From an archaeon (GTDB lineage: Archaea; Nanobdellota; Nanobdellia; Pacearchaeales; UBA284), in the NCBI GenBank assembly GCA_030612665.1, contig JAUWNL010000005.1, forward strand, positions 1 to 41,061: a stretch of DNA of 41,061 nucleotides. Reading direction: 5' to 3'. This document shows, one piece after another, positions 8,474 to 17,500 of the stretch (the first letter of the stretch is position 1; every line of letters begins with the position of its first letter). Both the position numbers and the translations under genes were made by a program. The notes below the pieces were generated by a model, which was not told where the DNA came from, made no database searches, and worked only from the letters and a program-made list of their open reading frames with translations.

Positions 8474-9703
8474 CTAGGTTTTAGCATCAGTTCCTGATTC
8501 TTCCTTATACCCGATATATACATTCCTAATATTCCAATAAGATCTTATTAAAGTAATAGTTTCATAAACACGAATCTTAATTCTCTCTTCTTTAGTAGAT
8601 TGATATATTAATAATGCTTCGATAGGATCTGAAATAGTTGAAACATAGGCATCTTGAGTATAGGGTAAAAATATCCCTCCTGTGAGAAGTTCATTTTTAA
8701 AACGCTCTTCTTCTATAATTTCACTATCTTTAGCATGTTTCTTTAAAGTTTGAACTGATTTTAATATCAAATAATACTGGTTAAATTCTTTTATTTTTCT
8801 CTTCCATTTTACAAGATTTTTTATTTTTTCTTTTTTCTGTTCATGATTTAATTCTACATTTGATAAAATTTTTTTTTCTTCTTTTTCATAATTGTTAATA
8901 AATTTTTCTCTTTCTTCTCCATATTTTTCTAGTTTATCGATACACTCCTTTATCTGATTATGACAATATGATAAACCAATATCAAGCAATTTTGATTTTT
9001 CAAGGACCTGAAGATCTTGTTCGGACATAGGAAAAGGGTCTTCTAAAAATTTATTTAATTTGATAAGTTCTTTTTCTTCGTATTTTCCAAAAGTATCTCC
9101 TAACCATAAAATATGTTTTTGTAATTTGGAGAATAATTTATTTTTAACTGAAGGATGTTGGAGCCATTTTAATGCAATACCAATCTTTGAATAAGTCTTT
9201 ATTCTTTCTTTACTTGGCTTCTGAATTCCATGAGCAAGTCCTTGAATTATTTTTAAAGATTCTAAATTAATTTTCCAGTTCCAGGTCTCAGGAATATTGT
9301 ATTTTTTTTTAGATTCTGTTTTAATAAAAGAAAAAACTTTTTTTATTTTTTCTTTTCTAATCTTTGTTTCTAAATTTGGGTAATATGCCTTAAATATTGT
9401 ATCCAAGGTAGCATCACTAAAAGGAAATCTTCCCTCCAAAATCTCTTCTATTTCAGCAGAACATAAAGACCAGTTAACCATTGCTTCAAGATCCCTCTGT
9501 AAAATATAATTTGGACTTATTGTTAAAATATCCCTATAAAGATCTTGAAATACTTCTTTTGATCTTATATTTAAGGCATTTTTCACTAATTCCAACATGT
9601 CCTTATAATGTTTCTCCCCTAAAGCCATAAAAATCCAACATACGGCTAGTTTATAAGGTTTATGTATGTTTTCATCGATAAGTGACAGATAATAACAAGA
9701 CAA
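8474..9703 (-). CDS. hypothetical helical protein, ~409 aa
   Basis: No family recognised. The protein is long, predicted mostly alpha-helical, and lysine/glutamate-rich, with a likely coiled coil in the second half (EREKFINNYEKEEKKIL onward). There is no signal peptide or clear catalytic motif. The track start is TTG at 9703; an ATG exists at 9628 (MALGEKHYKDMLELV). The sequence between them still looks coding, so the longer form is retained with doubt. It is convergent with the M23 gene (33-nt gap) and divergent from the nitroreductase. Confidence 0.7.
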   Translation of the reverse strand: MSCYYLSLIDENIHKPYKLAVCWIFMALGEKHYKDMLELVKNALNIRSKEVFQDLYRDILTISPNYILQRDLEAMVNWSLCSAEIEEILEGRFPFSDATLDTIFKAYYPNLETKIRKEKIKKVFSFIKTESKKKYNIPETWNWKINLESLKIIQGLAHGIQKPSKERIKTYSKIGIALKWLQHPSVKNKLFSKLQKHILWLGDTFGKYEEKELIKLNKFLEDPFPMSEQDLQVLEKSKLLDIGLSYCHNQIKECIDKLEKYGEEREKFINNYEKEEKKILSNVELNHEQKKEKIKNLVKWKRKIKEFNQYYLILKSVQTLKKHAKDSEIIEEERFKNELLTGGIFLPYTQDAYVSTISDPIEALLIYQSTKEERIKIRVYETITLIRSYWNIRNVYIGYKEESGTDAKT

Positions 9704-9734
9704 TAATAAAAATGATGTGAAAAATCATAATAAA

Positions 9735-9744
9735 CTTTTTATAC
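9735..9744 (+). promoter_or_regulatory. TATA box that decides the nitroreductase start
   Basis: CTTTTTATAC is centred about 26 nt before the ATG at 9765. This points to a leaderless transcript beginning at that ATG, and so excludes the GTG start at 9717 used in the ORF track, which lies upstream of the box. Confidence 0.6.
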
Positions 9745-9764
9745 TTCTTTCTTCTTGTTGTTGT

Positions 9765-10328
9765 ATGAATTTTGACTCAGTCCTGAAAAGAAGATGCAGT
9801 ATTAGAAAATATTCAACAGTAAAGGTTTCTCTTAATGAAATAACTAAAGTTGCTGAAGCCTCACGATTCTCGCCAATGGCAGGAAACATTCACACAGTCA
9901 GATTAATTATAGTAAACGAAGAAAAAAAGAAAGCAGAACTTGCTGAAGCTGCCCTGCAACAATATTTTATTGCTGATGCTCCGTATCTTATTGTAATTTG
10001 TTCAGACATCACCCAACTTTCCCGAAGCTACAAGAATCAGGCTGAAAAATATGCAAGACAGCAAGCAGGAGCAGCTATAGAAAACATGTTTCTCAAAGCA
10101 ACAGATCTTGGATTAGCTTGTTGTTGGGTTGGGGCTTTTGATGAAGAAAAAATTAAAACAATTCTCAATATTCCACAAAACATTCATGTGGAAGCAATAC
10201 TTCCAATAGGCAAGCCAACAAAAAAACCAAGAAAGGCTAAGAAAAAACCTGACTTAAAGATGATTGCTTATTTTAATAAATGGGGCCAGGGGGAAATAAA
10301 GCCAGCAAAAAAGCTGGATGTGCGTTAA
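9765..10328 (+). CDS. nitroreductase-family FMN oxidoreductase
   Basis: Predicted FMN-dependent NAD(P)H oxidoreductase of the nitroreductase fold; the physiological substrate is unknown. The N-terminal RRCSIRKYS and the SRFSPMAGNIH segment form the phosphate-binding part, and GLACCWVGAF followed by PIGKPTKKPRKAKKK is the typical C-terminal half. From the ATG at 9765 it is 187 residues (MNFDSVLKRR), normal for the family. The extra 16 residues in the track (GTG start) lie upstream of the TATA-predicted transcript start. It overlaps the next gene by 11 nt. Confidence 0.88.
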   Translation: MNFDSVLKRRCSIRKYSTVKVSLNEITKVAEASRFSPMAGNIHTVRLIIVNEEKKKAELAEAALQQYFIADAPYLIVICSDITQLSRSYKNQAEKYARQQAGAAIENMFLKATDLGLACCWVGAFDEEKIKTILNIPQNIHVEAILPIGKPTKKPRKAKKKPDLKMIAYFNKWGQGEIKPAKKLDVR

Positions 10329-10596
10329 AATGATGTCTATAGATAAAATAGGGGGTTTAGAAGAATTAATTGATATTATTAAAAGAGTAAAAGAAGGAAA
10401 AACAGTCATTTGTTATGAACTTGGACCAGGAGTAATTTTATTTTATAAATTCGAAAATAAAAGAGATGAAAATGAAATTAGTGAATTAAGACTTTCTAAT
10501 AAAAAAATTTCAAGATATAAAAAAGAAGAAATAAAAAGTTTTTTTGGAACTTATTATCCTGATTATTTAAAAATAGTGAGGGAATTGGGGATTTAG
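10318..10596 (+). CDS. hypothetical protein, ~92 aa
   Basis: No family recognised. A small soluble protein with an acidic/helical N-terminal part (GGLEELIDIIKRVKEGK) and a lysine-rich C-terminal half. The start is ambiguous: ATG at 10318 overlaps the nitroreductase stop by 11 nt, while ATGs at 10330 and 10333 fall just after it. It is probably in one operon with its neighbours, the next gene beginning 19 nt later. Function unknown. Confidence 0.65.
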   Translation: MCVKMMSIDKIGGLEELIDIIKRVKEGKTVICYELGPGVILFYKFENKRDENEISELRLSNKKISRYKKEEIKSFFGTYYPDYLKIVRELGI

Positions 10597-10615
10597 GAAA
10601 AAACAAAAGAAAAAA

Positions 10616-11263
10616 ATGGAAATAAAAATAGATGAAAGAGAATTATTTCGAGGACTTGCAATGTATGAAACTGACCAGCGCAAGATGGAATATCTTGAAA
10701 ACCTGCTTAAAAAAAATCTTCCAGGTGAGATAAGGAAACTATCCTTCCAGCTTCTAGCTGATCTCTATAAAAAGAAAAATTGGTATGGTAATGCAGCTAA
10801 ATATTATCATGAAGTAGCTGATATGGCAAAAACTTTTGATGAAAAAATAAATTTCTTTATGCTTACTGCAGAGATGTTCATCAAGGGAAATGATTATTTT
10901 AGTGCAGATGATTTTTTCCGCAAGGCTCTTGTTCTTGAAAAGAAAAGTGAAAAAGGACAAATCAAAGTCAAGGTTATGGCAATTTATCTAGAACGAGCTG
11001 AATATTTTGAAAAAATAAATAGATTAAGAAATGCAATGAACACTTATCAAAAAATTCTCACTTATAAGCCAAGTCTTGAAGATGCTAATAAAATCAGAGA
11101 TAGGATAGCAGTTATTTATGAAAGATTAGGCAACTTGGGAGAAGCAAATCATATTCGTTCATTAAAAGATGCAGCAATACAAGCAGAAAGAGAAAAAACC
11201 GAGCTTGAAATGAAAAAGAGAGAAGATGAATCTATTTCTGAGGAAAAATTCGTTGATCTTTGA
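10616..11263 (+). CDS. TPR-repeat protein
   Basis: 215 residues, nearly all helical, with tetratricopeptide-like helix pairs. Examples are LSFQLLADLYKKKNWYGNAAKYY, FFMLTAEMFIKGNDYFSADDFF and the block ending RNAMNTYQKILTYKP. The charged tail is EREKTELEMKKREDESISEEKFVDL. TPR folds usually mediate protein-protein contacts; the partner is unknown. The protein is soluble. The last 25 codons recur in diverged form at 12040-12117, beyond the next two genes, so those genes appear inserted behind a duplicated 3' end. Confidence 0.8.
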   Translation: MEIKIDERELFRGLAMYETDQRKMEYLENLLKKNLPGEIRKLSFQLLADLYKKKNWYGNAAKYYHEVADMAKTFDEKINFFMLTAEMFIKGNDYFSADDFFRKALVLEKKSEKGQIKVKVMAIYLERAEYFEKINRLRNAMNTYQKILTYKPSLEDANKIRDRIAVIYERLGNLGEANHIRSLKDAAIQAEREKTELEMKKREDESISEEKFVDL

Positions 11264-11271
11264 TTGAAAAA

Positions 11272-11559
11272 ATGCTTGAACAAAGATTAAAGCAAATTCC
11301 CAAAAAAGAATTAATCGAGGGAGGATATTATCTTGGCAGAGGGAGGAATAGCAACATAGGTTACTGGAATGGAAATGATTTTTTAACAATTGGATTTAAA
11401 TTTAATGAACCTATTGTAAAAGCTGAGGGATATTATGAAAAAAAGAAAGGTTGTTTTCAACCTTTTATGCTTATTCCTAAAGGAGAAATGATAGAATCTT
11501 TTGGAAAAACTGCCTGGGAAAAACATTATGGTAAAACACTTCTTGTAAAAATAGAATAA
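11272..11559 (+). CDS. hypothetical protein, 95-99 aa
   Basis: No family recognised. Beta-rich, glycine- and tyrosine-containing sequence (GGYYLGRGRNSNIGYWNG) without a signal peptide. ATG 11272 is preferred; a TTG at 11260 would overlap the TPR gene stop by 4 nt and add four residues. It lies in the segment bounded by the two copies of the TPR gene's 3' end and may be cargo of that insertion. Confidence 0.6.
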   Translation: MLEQRLKQIPKKELIEGGYYLGRGRNSNIGYWNGNDFLTIGFKFNEPIVKAEGYYEKKKGCFQPFMLIPKGEMIESFGKTAWEKHYGKTLLVKIE

Positions 11560-11630
11560 AAAATGGTTTATGTAAATCAGCTCACATTAGAAAAAAAGGA
11601 ATCAAGAAAAATAAATCTTTTCTTAAGGCA

Positions 11631-12014
11631 ATGTATTCTTGTCAAGATCTTTCTGAAGTAGAAAAATGGTTTGATAAGTTAAATTGTGAAGTTTCTTGGG
11701 CAAGGCAAATCGATAATAAAATGACTTTAGAAAAGTTTTTGACAGGGATGAGCGCATGCATGAGTAAAAATTCATGGATTTATATCACATTACAGCTTGG
11801 CTCACCAAATCCCCCTGAAATCAGATACTGTGTGGATTTTACTGATTCAAAAAGAATTTCTAGATTTTCGTGGGTTATTTGCCCTTATAATAAACATAAT
11901 TTTGGATTAATAGCAAAATTATATGAAAAATCCTTTGGTATTAAGCTTGAAGACGAGCCAGTTCCAAAAGGTCTTCTTAGGTATTACAAAGAAAGAATAA
12001 AGAATGGTTATTAA
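11631..12014 (+). CDS. hypothetical protein, 127 aa
   Basis: No family recognised. Soluble mixed sequence with several Trp and Cys residues (SWARQIDNK, NSWIYITLQL, FSWVICPYNKHNFG). The frame stays open upstream of the ATG without another normal start. A separate 32-codon ORF (ATG 11563, MVYVNQLTLEKK) overlaps the start in another frame and might be the original N terminus lost by a frameshift; this is unproven. Second gene of the segment between the two TPR 3'-end copies. Confidence 0.55.
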   Translation: MYSCQDLSEVEKWFDKLNCEVSWARQIDNKMTLEKFLTGMSACMSKNSWIYITLQLGSPNPPEIRYCVDFTDSKRISRFSWVICPYNKHNFGLIAKLYEKSFGIKLEDEPVPKGLLRYYKERIKNGY

Positions 12015-12039
12015 ATAGAAAGTAAATAAAAAGTAAATA

Positions 12040-12117
12040 GAAAGAGAAAAAACCGAGCAAGAATTTAAGGAAAAAGCTGAAGAATCTATTTCTAAAGAAA
12101 GTTTCTATAAAATTTAG
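12040..12117 (+). pseudogene. displaced 3'-end copy of the TPR gene
   Basis: These 25 codons plus stop (EREKTEQEFKEKAEESISKESFYKI) align without gaps to the last 25 codons of the TPR gene at 11186-11263. The first 20 nt, beginning AGAAAGAGAAAAAACC at 12039, are identical to 11185-11204. There is no start codon, and an in-frame TAA lies just upstream. It is either the old 3' end of the TPR gene pushed away by insertion of 11264-12038, or the last trace of a TPR paralog. Confidence 0.7.
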
Positions 12118-12153
12118 TAAGAAAAACAAAAAAGAAAAAGATTTTTATAAAAT

Positions 12154-12471
12154 TTAAAATTTAAACAACCTTTCGTAATCTTTATGATTCATCCAATCTA
12201 AAATAACTGAGATAATTTCTATCTCACTTGCTGTTATTGTGTATAACATTCTCCAAACAGAAGGCAGATTATAAATTCTGAGATTATTAATTCCATACTT
12301 TTTTATTAATTTTTTAGGAATTAATTTCTTTTTTACAATTCTTCCAATCATAGGATCTTCTTTTATATTTTCAATTGCTTTTATTAATGCCCTTTTAATT
12401 GGATCCTTATTATCTAACCTATGAAAAACATTTTCTAATTCCTTGTCAATAAAAATAACTTTAGATTTCAT
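12154..12471 (-). CDS. RelE/ParE-like toxin
   Basis: 105-residue protein resembling the RelE/ParE superfamily: an N-terminal helix pair (IKRALIKAIENIKEDP) followed by a beta-sheet with WRMLYTITASEIEIISVILDW and a C-terminal NHKDYERLF. In this family the product cuts mRNA on the ribosome (RelE) or inhibits gyrase (ParE); which applies here is unclear. It overlaps the upstream partner by ATGA, the usual antitoxin-first, coupled layout. Confidence 0.72.
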   Translation of the reverse strand: MKSKVIFIDKELENVFHRLDNKDPIKRALIKAIENIKEDPMIGRIVKKKLIPKKLIKKYGINNLRIYNLPSVWRMLYTITASEIEIISVILDWMNHKDYERLFKF

Positions 12472-12761
12472 AATTTAATCTCTGGCCGGTTTTTAATTTT
12501 CTCGTAAAATTTTGGATTCCATATGTATGTAACTATTCCATCTTTCTCAATGATGATCCGGTAAGTTTCTTTTAGATATTTTATTATAACTTGGAAAGTG
12601 CTCCACATTACTTTTCTTGGCAACTTCTCAAATAATTCTGTTTTCTTGAATTCACTGTTATGTTTTCTGATAAATTCCTCTACCATAAAAACTGTCTGGA
12701 GTGTTGGAGACCTTACAGTATAATTTTTAATTCTTGTTTTTTGTTGCATTAGAGCTCCCAT
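12468..12761 (-). CDS. wHTH partner/antitoxin of the RelE-like toxin
   Basis: 97 residues with a predicted winged-helix core (TVFMVEEFIRKH, then FEKLPRKVMWSTFQVIIKYLKE and a short wing before YIWNP). It is first in a two-gene operon with the RelE-like gene, overlapping it by ATGA. It would neutralise the toxin and repress the operon by analogy with other modules. ATG 12761 lies about 26 nt downstream of the TATA box, so the transcript is probably leaderless; another ATG exists at 12749. Confidence 0.65.
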   Translation of the reverse strand: MGALMQQKTRIKNYTVRSPTLQTVFMVEEFIRKHNSEFKKTELFEKLPRKVMWSTFQVIIKYLKETYRIIIEKDGIVTYIWNPKFYEKIKNRPEIKL

Positions 12762-12787
12762 TTTCTTATAGTATCAATTGATAGGGG

Positions 12788-12796
12788 TATTTAAAG
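12788..12796 (-). promoter_or_regulatory. TATA box of the RelE-like module
   Basis: On the minus strand CTTTAAATACC ends about 26 nt before the ATG at 12761. The purine content upstream is modest. The spacing predicts transcription starting at the antitoxin start codon. Confidence 0.55.
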
Positions 12797-12883
12797 TTTT
12801 TTATTCTTTTGATTCTTTACTCCTAAATTAATAAAAATATAAAAATTAAAGAAAAGAAATAAAAACAAAAAAGAAAAAGGAAA

Positions 12884-12984
12884 TCCCCTGTTTTCTGCCT
12901 TTATGCCATTCCCTCCCTTTTTTATTCAAAATAAAAAAGGTGGCTAGCCACGAGGGCTAGCCAGAAACCCAAAGGCTAAGGGGA
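12884..12984. ncRNA. candidate structured RNA (three-way junction)
   Basis: A GC-rich island in the AT-rich 318-nt gap between the RelE-like module and ftsZ. Closing stem: TCCCCT (12884-12889) with AGGGGA (12979-12984), continued after an internal loop by GCCTTT (12897-12902) with AAAGGC (12971-12976). Inside are two perfect hairpins: CCTTTTTTATT/AATAAAAAAGG (12916-12926/12930-12940) and TGGCTAGCC/GGCTAGCCA (12941-12949/12955-12963). The strand is unresolved. On plus, a U-rich tract follows; on minus it would lie in the ftsZ 3' UTR, where TGGCTAGCC..GGCTAGCCA followed by CCTTTTTT also looks like a terminator. No known RNA class recognised. Confidence 0.4.
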
Positions 12985-13034
12985 ACATGAAACTATTTTT
13001 TTATTTTCCAATCGATTATTTTTCAGTTTTATTG

Positions 13035-13079
13035 AAAATCGAAGATTTTCGAGTAAATATGGAAATTTTTAATTTCCAT
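13035..13079 (-). terminator. two hairpins directly after the ftsZ stop
   Basis: Perfect inverted repeats ATGGAAATT/AATTTCCAT (13059-13067/13071-13079, 3-nt loop) and GAAAATC/GATTTTC lie immediately 3' of the ftsZ stop codon. Neither is followed by a strong U run on the minus strand. They are more likely 3'-UTR stability or processing elements than a simple terminator. Confidence 0.4.
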
Positions 13080-14156
13080 TTAACTGAAAAACTCTATTCC
13101 TAATTCACTCATTGCAGGAGTCGCAGCTACTTCAGGTCTTGCGACCTTTCCAAGCACATAAGGACTCTTGACTCCAGTTATAATTGTAATGACTCTCACT
13201 TTTCCCTTAAAGTCCTTGTTTATTCTTGCACCAAAAATAACCTGTGCGTCAGGACTCAAGTTCTCAGTAACGAGCTGACCTACATTGTTAAGTTCCTCTA
13301 ACTTTAGGTCATCACCACAAATAACATGGATCAAAGCTCCAGATGCTCCTTTATAGTCAATGTCCAGCAATGGATGACTCATAGCTTGTTTTACAGCTTC
13401 TTCAACACGATTCTGTGTATCACTTTCACCAATACCAATAACAGCAACACCACCATCTTTCATGATTGCTGAAACATCAGCATAATCAAGATTAATCAAT
13501 GATGGAATTGTGATAGTCTCTACTATTCCTTTAATCATAGTACTGATAAGCTCATTTGCTACTGCAAATGCCTGCTCAACAGGAAGATTTCCTGCAATAT
13601 CAACCAAACGGTTATTATCAATAACTATGACAGTATCAGCTATCTCACGCAATTGTTGTAAACCAAATTCTGCTTTGTCAATTCTTGCTTTTTCAGTTTC
13701 AAAAGGCATTGTGACTACACCAATTGTGACAGCTCCTTGTTCCTTAGCAAGCTGGGCAACTATAGGTGCACAACCTGTACCAGTACCGCCACCTTCGCCA
13801 GCAACAACAAAGCACATATCAGCTCCACTTACAGCCTTCTTCAAGTCAACCAAAGATTCTTTAGCTGCTTCGCGTCCTTTTTCAGGAAAACCTCCACAAC
13901 CCAAGCCCCTGGTTAATTCTTTACCAATCAGAACTTTTTCATCAGCCTTACTTACACTAAGATGTAAAGCATCTGTGTTAACTGCATACACTGTTGCTCC
14001 CTGAATTCCCTTGTTGAAGAGCCAAGTTATTGTATTACAGCCAGCACCGCCAGCTCCAACAACTTTAATACTTGCTTTCCCTGCCTTAAGTTCATCAAAG
14101 TTAATACCAAACTTATCTGCTCCTTCAACTGCTTCTTTTGCAAAATCTAAAACCAT
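13080..14156 (-). CDS. ftsZ: cell division GTPase FtsZ
   Basis: Tubulin-like GTPase that forms the division ring. The tubulin signature GGGTGTG is at residues 122-128, the N-terminal nucleotide loop VVGAGGAGCNT at about 32-42, and the T7-loop region reads NLDYADV, so it should polymerise and hydrolyse GTP. 358 residues with a short tail ending ELGIEFFS, typical of archaeal FtsZ. The start is supported by Shine-Dalgarno GGAGGAAG (14163-14170). The likely promoter is in the AT-rich region at about 14190-14208. An unrelated structured segment lies downstream. Confidence 0.97.
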   Translation of the reverse strand: MVLDFAKEAVEGADKFGINFDELKAGKASIKVVGAGGAGCNTITWLFNKGIQGATVYAVNTDALHLSVSKADEKVLIGKELTRGLGCGGFPEKGREAAKESLVDLKKAVSGADMCFVVAGEGGGTGTGCAPIVAQLAKEQGAVTIGVVTMPFETEKARIDKAEFGLQQLREIADTVIVIDNNRLVDIAGNLPVEQAFAVANELISTMIKGIVETITIPSLINLDYADVSAIMKDGGVAVIGIGESDTQNRVEEAVKQAMSHPLLDIDYKGASGALIHVICGDDLKLEELNNVGQLVTENLSPDAQVIFGARINKDFKGKVRVITIITGVKSPYVLGKVARPEVAATPAMSELGIEFFS

Positions 14157-14182
14157 CTTTTACTTCCTCCTATATTCTTTTT

Positions 14183-14407
14183 CCGAAAGTTTTATATATA
14201 TGTTTAAATTTATTTATGTAAGAAAAAAAGAGAAATAATATAGTAATAACTGATTAGAATTTAAAAATACCGACGAATTTCACCTGATTTTATTCAACTT
14301 CCCCCAGATGCTGAATAAAATTAAAAAATTTTAATTAGATATATAATTCTAATTTTATTTAAATACATTGTTGCAAGTTAACATATATATCAAAGTATAT
14401 ATGTTAA
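14183..14407. repeat. intergenic cluster of three inverted repeats
   Basis: The 346-nt gap between ftsZ and the big secreted-protein gene has three separate perfect inverted repeats. They are ATTTTATTCA/TGAATAAAAT (14287-14296/14312-14321, C-rich 15-nt loop ACTTCCCCCAGATGC), AATTAGA/TCTAATT (14333-14339/14348-14354) and TTAACATATATA/TATATATGTTAA (14378-14389/14396-14407). A plus-strand BRE/TATA-like CCGAAAGTTTTATATATA at 14183-14200 could drive a short RNA through the first hairpin. No ORF is seen here. Confidence 0.45.
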
Positions 14408-14502
14408 AGTATAACTGTCTTCTATAATCAAGAAAAAAATAAAAAACATCAGGAAAAATAAAGAAATAAGGAAAAATAAAGAAATAAAAAAATCATAATT
14501 CC

Positions 14503-17500
14503 TTACATCCCAAGACCGCGTTGAATTGGATTAATTATTGGCTGGATTATTGGAGTTATAATTGGAATATAAATTCCTTCATCAATCCCAAAGACCATCT
14601 CAACCTCAAGCCAAATATTCTCACACACAGCACAATCCTCAGGACAATTACAATAATTCTCACAACTCTCACACAAACCATTTCCACATTTTGTGCAAAC
14701 ATTCGAGCCAATCATCTCACAACCAGAACATGAGCCAGTTGAAGTATAACAAGCCATGTCATAAATTGTATTTTGCTCGAGGCCAGAACAACAAAATGCT
14801 GTTCCAGAAACAAAAATAGAACATAGAACATAACCACAATCCTCAGGACAATTCTCACATGTTTCTCCCTCGCCAGAATCACAAGTTCCATCTCCACAAT
14901 AAGGCTCTTCAGGTGGTTGTACAGGCGGCTCAACTCCTCCGCCGCCTCCGCCGCCGCCTCCGCCGCCGGCAGTAACTTCAAGGTTTCCAGCAGCAGTATC
15001 AGTATTAGCAGAATTATCTGTAACTAAACAGGTTATTGTATGAATTCCAACATAAGTTGGAGTATAACTATCTGCTTGGCAAGAACAAGAATTTCCAGAA
15101 CAACTTGAGTTTGAGCATATGGAAGAATTCTCACTGCTTGAAACAATCACAGAAGAAAGCCCAGTTCCCCCTGAATCTGTTCCAGAACAAGTTATTGTTG
15201 TTGATCCTTCAAGAACAATTGATGCTGGATTTATTGTCAAGGTAGGAACAGGATCAGTATTATCAATTGTCAATACAGTTTCATTATCATCTTCTTTTAA
15301 TAAATTGTTTGTGAAATTAACTTGTTTTGTTGGCGAATAAGGATTTATTGTAGCATTCATAGAATAATTTGTTAGATAATATTTTTGAGTGGAATTTTCA
15401 TAATATTCAGTAACATTCTGCCTTGTTATATAACCATCACTTTCACTTGTGTCAGTAAATCTTAAGCTACTTGCATTATCATAAGCATTGACAGTTGCTC
15501 CAGGAGCAATGCTTCCATTAGAATAATTTACAAAAACATCCATGTACCACTTGACATAAATTGTTCCTTCAACTATTTCGGTCTTGCTTTTATCAAAAGA
15601 GACATTTAAAAAAGTATTATTTGAGGTCGCATCAATAGAATAAATATCTTTTGTTGTAGAACCACTTATATTCAAATTTATAAATTCGTTATCTACTGCA
15701 CCATCTACACGGATTCCGTATCCATTGTTTAATAAATTATTATTTTTAAAAGTATTATTTGAAGCAGTGAAAGCTCCAGAAGTATCTACATAAATCCCTC
15801 TTCTTTCATTATTATTTATTTCATTATTATTTACCTCATTATTTTGTCCTTCTACAAGTAATCCATCTCCTAAGGTGCCCCCTATGTTATTAATCAAAGA
15901 ATTATTGTGTAATTTATTATGACTTGAAGTCCCCCCTACCCTAATTCCAACATTATTTTTCTTACAAGTATTATTAATTATCCAAGTCTCATTAGAATTA
16001 GATAAAAACAATCCCCATTCATAGGATGAATAAACTTCATTATGACTCAAGTTATTATAATTGCAAGCTCCAACATCTACATTTCCAGATGCTCCTCCAA
16101 GAATTATTCCATCATTTGTATTTGCTACCCCAGTAAAATTACTTCCATTTACAAAATTATAATTAATAGTATTATAATAACTTTGAGCTAGATTAAATCC
16201 AAAAGTATCTGCATAGTAAACAGTATTTTGTGTTATGTTCGTGGTATTACATTTACATAAAGTTATTGCAGATTCCATACCCTCATGATTTGAAAATCCA
16301 GATTCAGTTATGTCTCCATAAATCGTATTATTAAAAATAGTTCCATTATTGCTTTCAACAAGCCATATTCCAGATTCATAATATTTGTATGGGTCTGTCG
16401 AGTTAAAAGGATGGCAGGTCGTCCATAAAGTAGCTGCTCCATAATCAAATCTTGCACCATAATTATGTGATATTGTAACGTTATGAGAATTTATTACAAG
16501 AACTCCTGCTTTTCCATTTGTCATATTATTATATTCAACAGTACTATTATCAGAATTATTCAAGAAAATGTGGAATCCTTGATGACTAACATTGGTCTGA
16601 TTAATCCAAAAGTTTCTTATTGTTATGTTATCATATCCATCAGTATTATTTATTCCAAATCCCCAATTCTCTAAACTATACATGATCATATTATTGCCTC
16701 CATCCAAAATAAGATTATGTGCACCAATATCAAAGCAAGTTCCAGTTGCATTTACATTACAATTTAAAGTACAGGATTCTGTAACAGTTTCCCCACAAGT
16801 ATAATTGAAAGTGGAGCTTCCACAACCACAATTTCTCAAAGTCAATTGAACTTTATTACTATCAATCATGTTTGTTGTTACATTAACAGATTCTGTTTCT
16901 GAAATATAATCTGCTATTGTTGCATTCATATCATAATTATTCATGTATGTTTTTCCTGCAGAAGTTTCGTAAAATTCAGTCACATTTTGTCTTGTTATTA
17001 GACTTGTTGATTCAACTGTGTCAGTATATTTGAGAGCTTTACTTTTATTATAAAAATTTACAGTTGCTCCATTTCCTGCTGAATTATTTGTATAGTTTGT
17101 TGCAACATCAACATACCATTTAAAGTAGAGTGCTCCATAATCAATATCTGGACTAAAAGATATTTTAGTTTTATCAAAGGAAACATTTAAAAAAGTTGCA
17201 TTTAAAATCTGGATTCCTTCTAAACCTTCTATTGCATAAATGTCATTTGTTCCAGAATTTGTTATGATTGAATCTTTTATTGTAGTGTTCTGACATCCGC
17301 CAAGATGATCTACACCAAAATAAACTCCATACTTAGCTGAATCTATTTCTGCATTGATTATAATATTGCCAAGACAATATCCTGAAAGATAATCAGTAAT
17401 ATAGATTCCTCTCTCAGTATTTGATGTGCTTGTTAAGTTTATTACCTCATTATAATTTCCTTCTATTCCAATTCCATAATCAGTATTACTATTAACAGTA

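Noticed and set aside
9717-9764. GTG start adding 16 residues to the nitroreductase
   Set aside because: The TATA box at 9735-9744 lies inside this stretch, so the transcript should begin near 9765.
11563-11661. 32-codon ORF MVYVNQLTLEKK... before the 127-aa gene
   Set aside because: It is in a different frame from 11631-12014 with no convincing ribosome site; noted only as a possible frameshifted N terminus.
12884-12984. Hammerhead-type ribozyme
   Set aside because: There is a GAAA after one stem, but the conserved CUGANGA core is absent on both strands.
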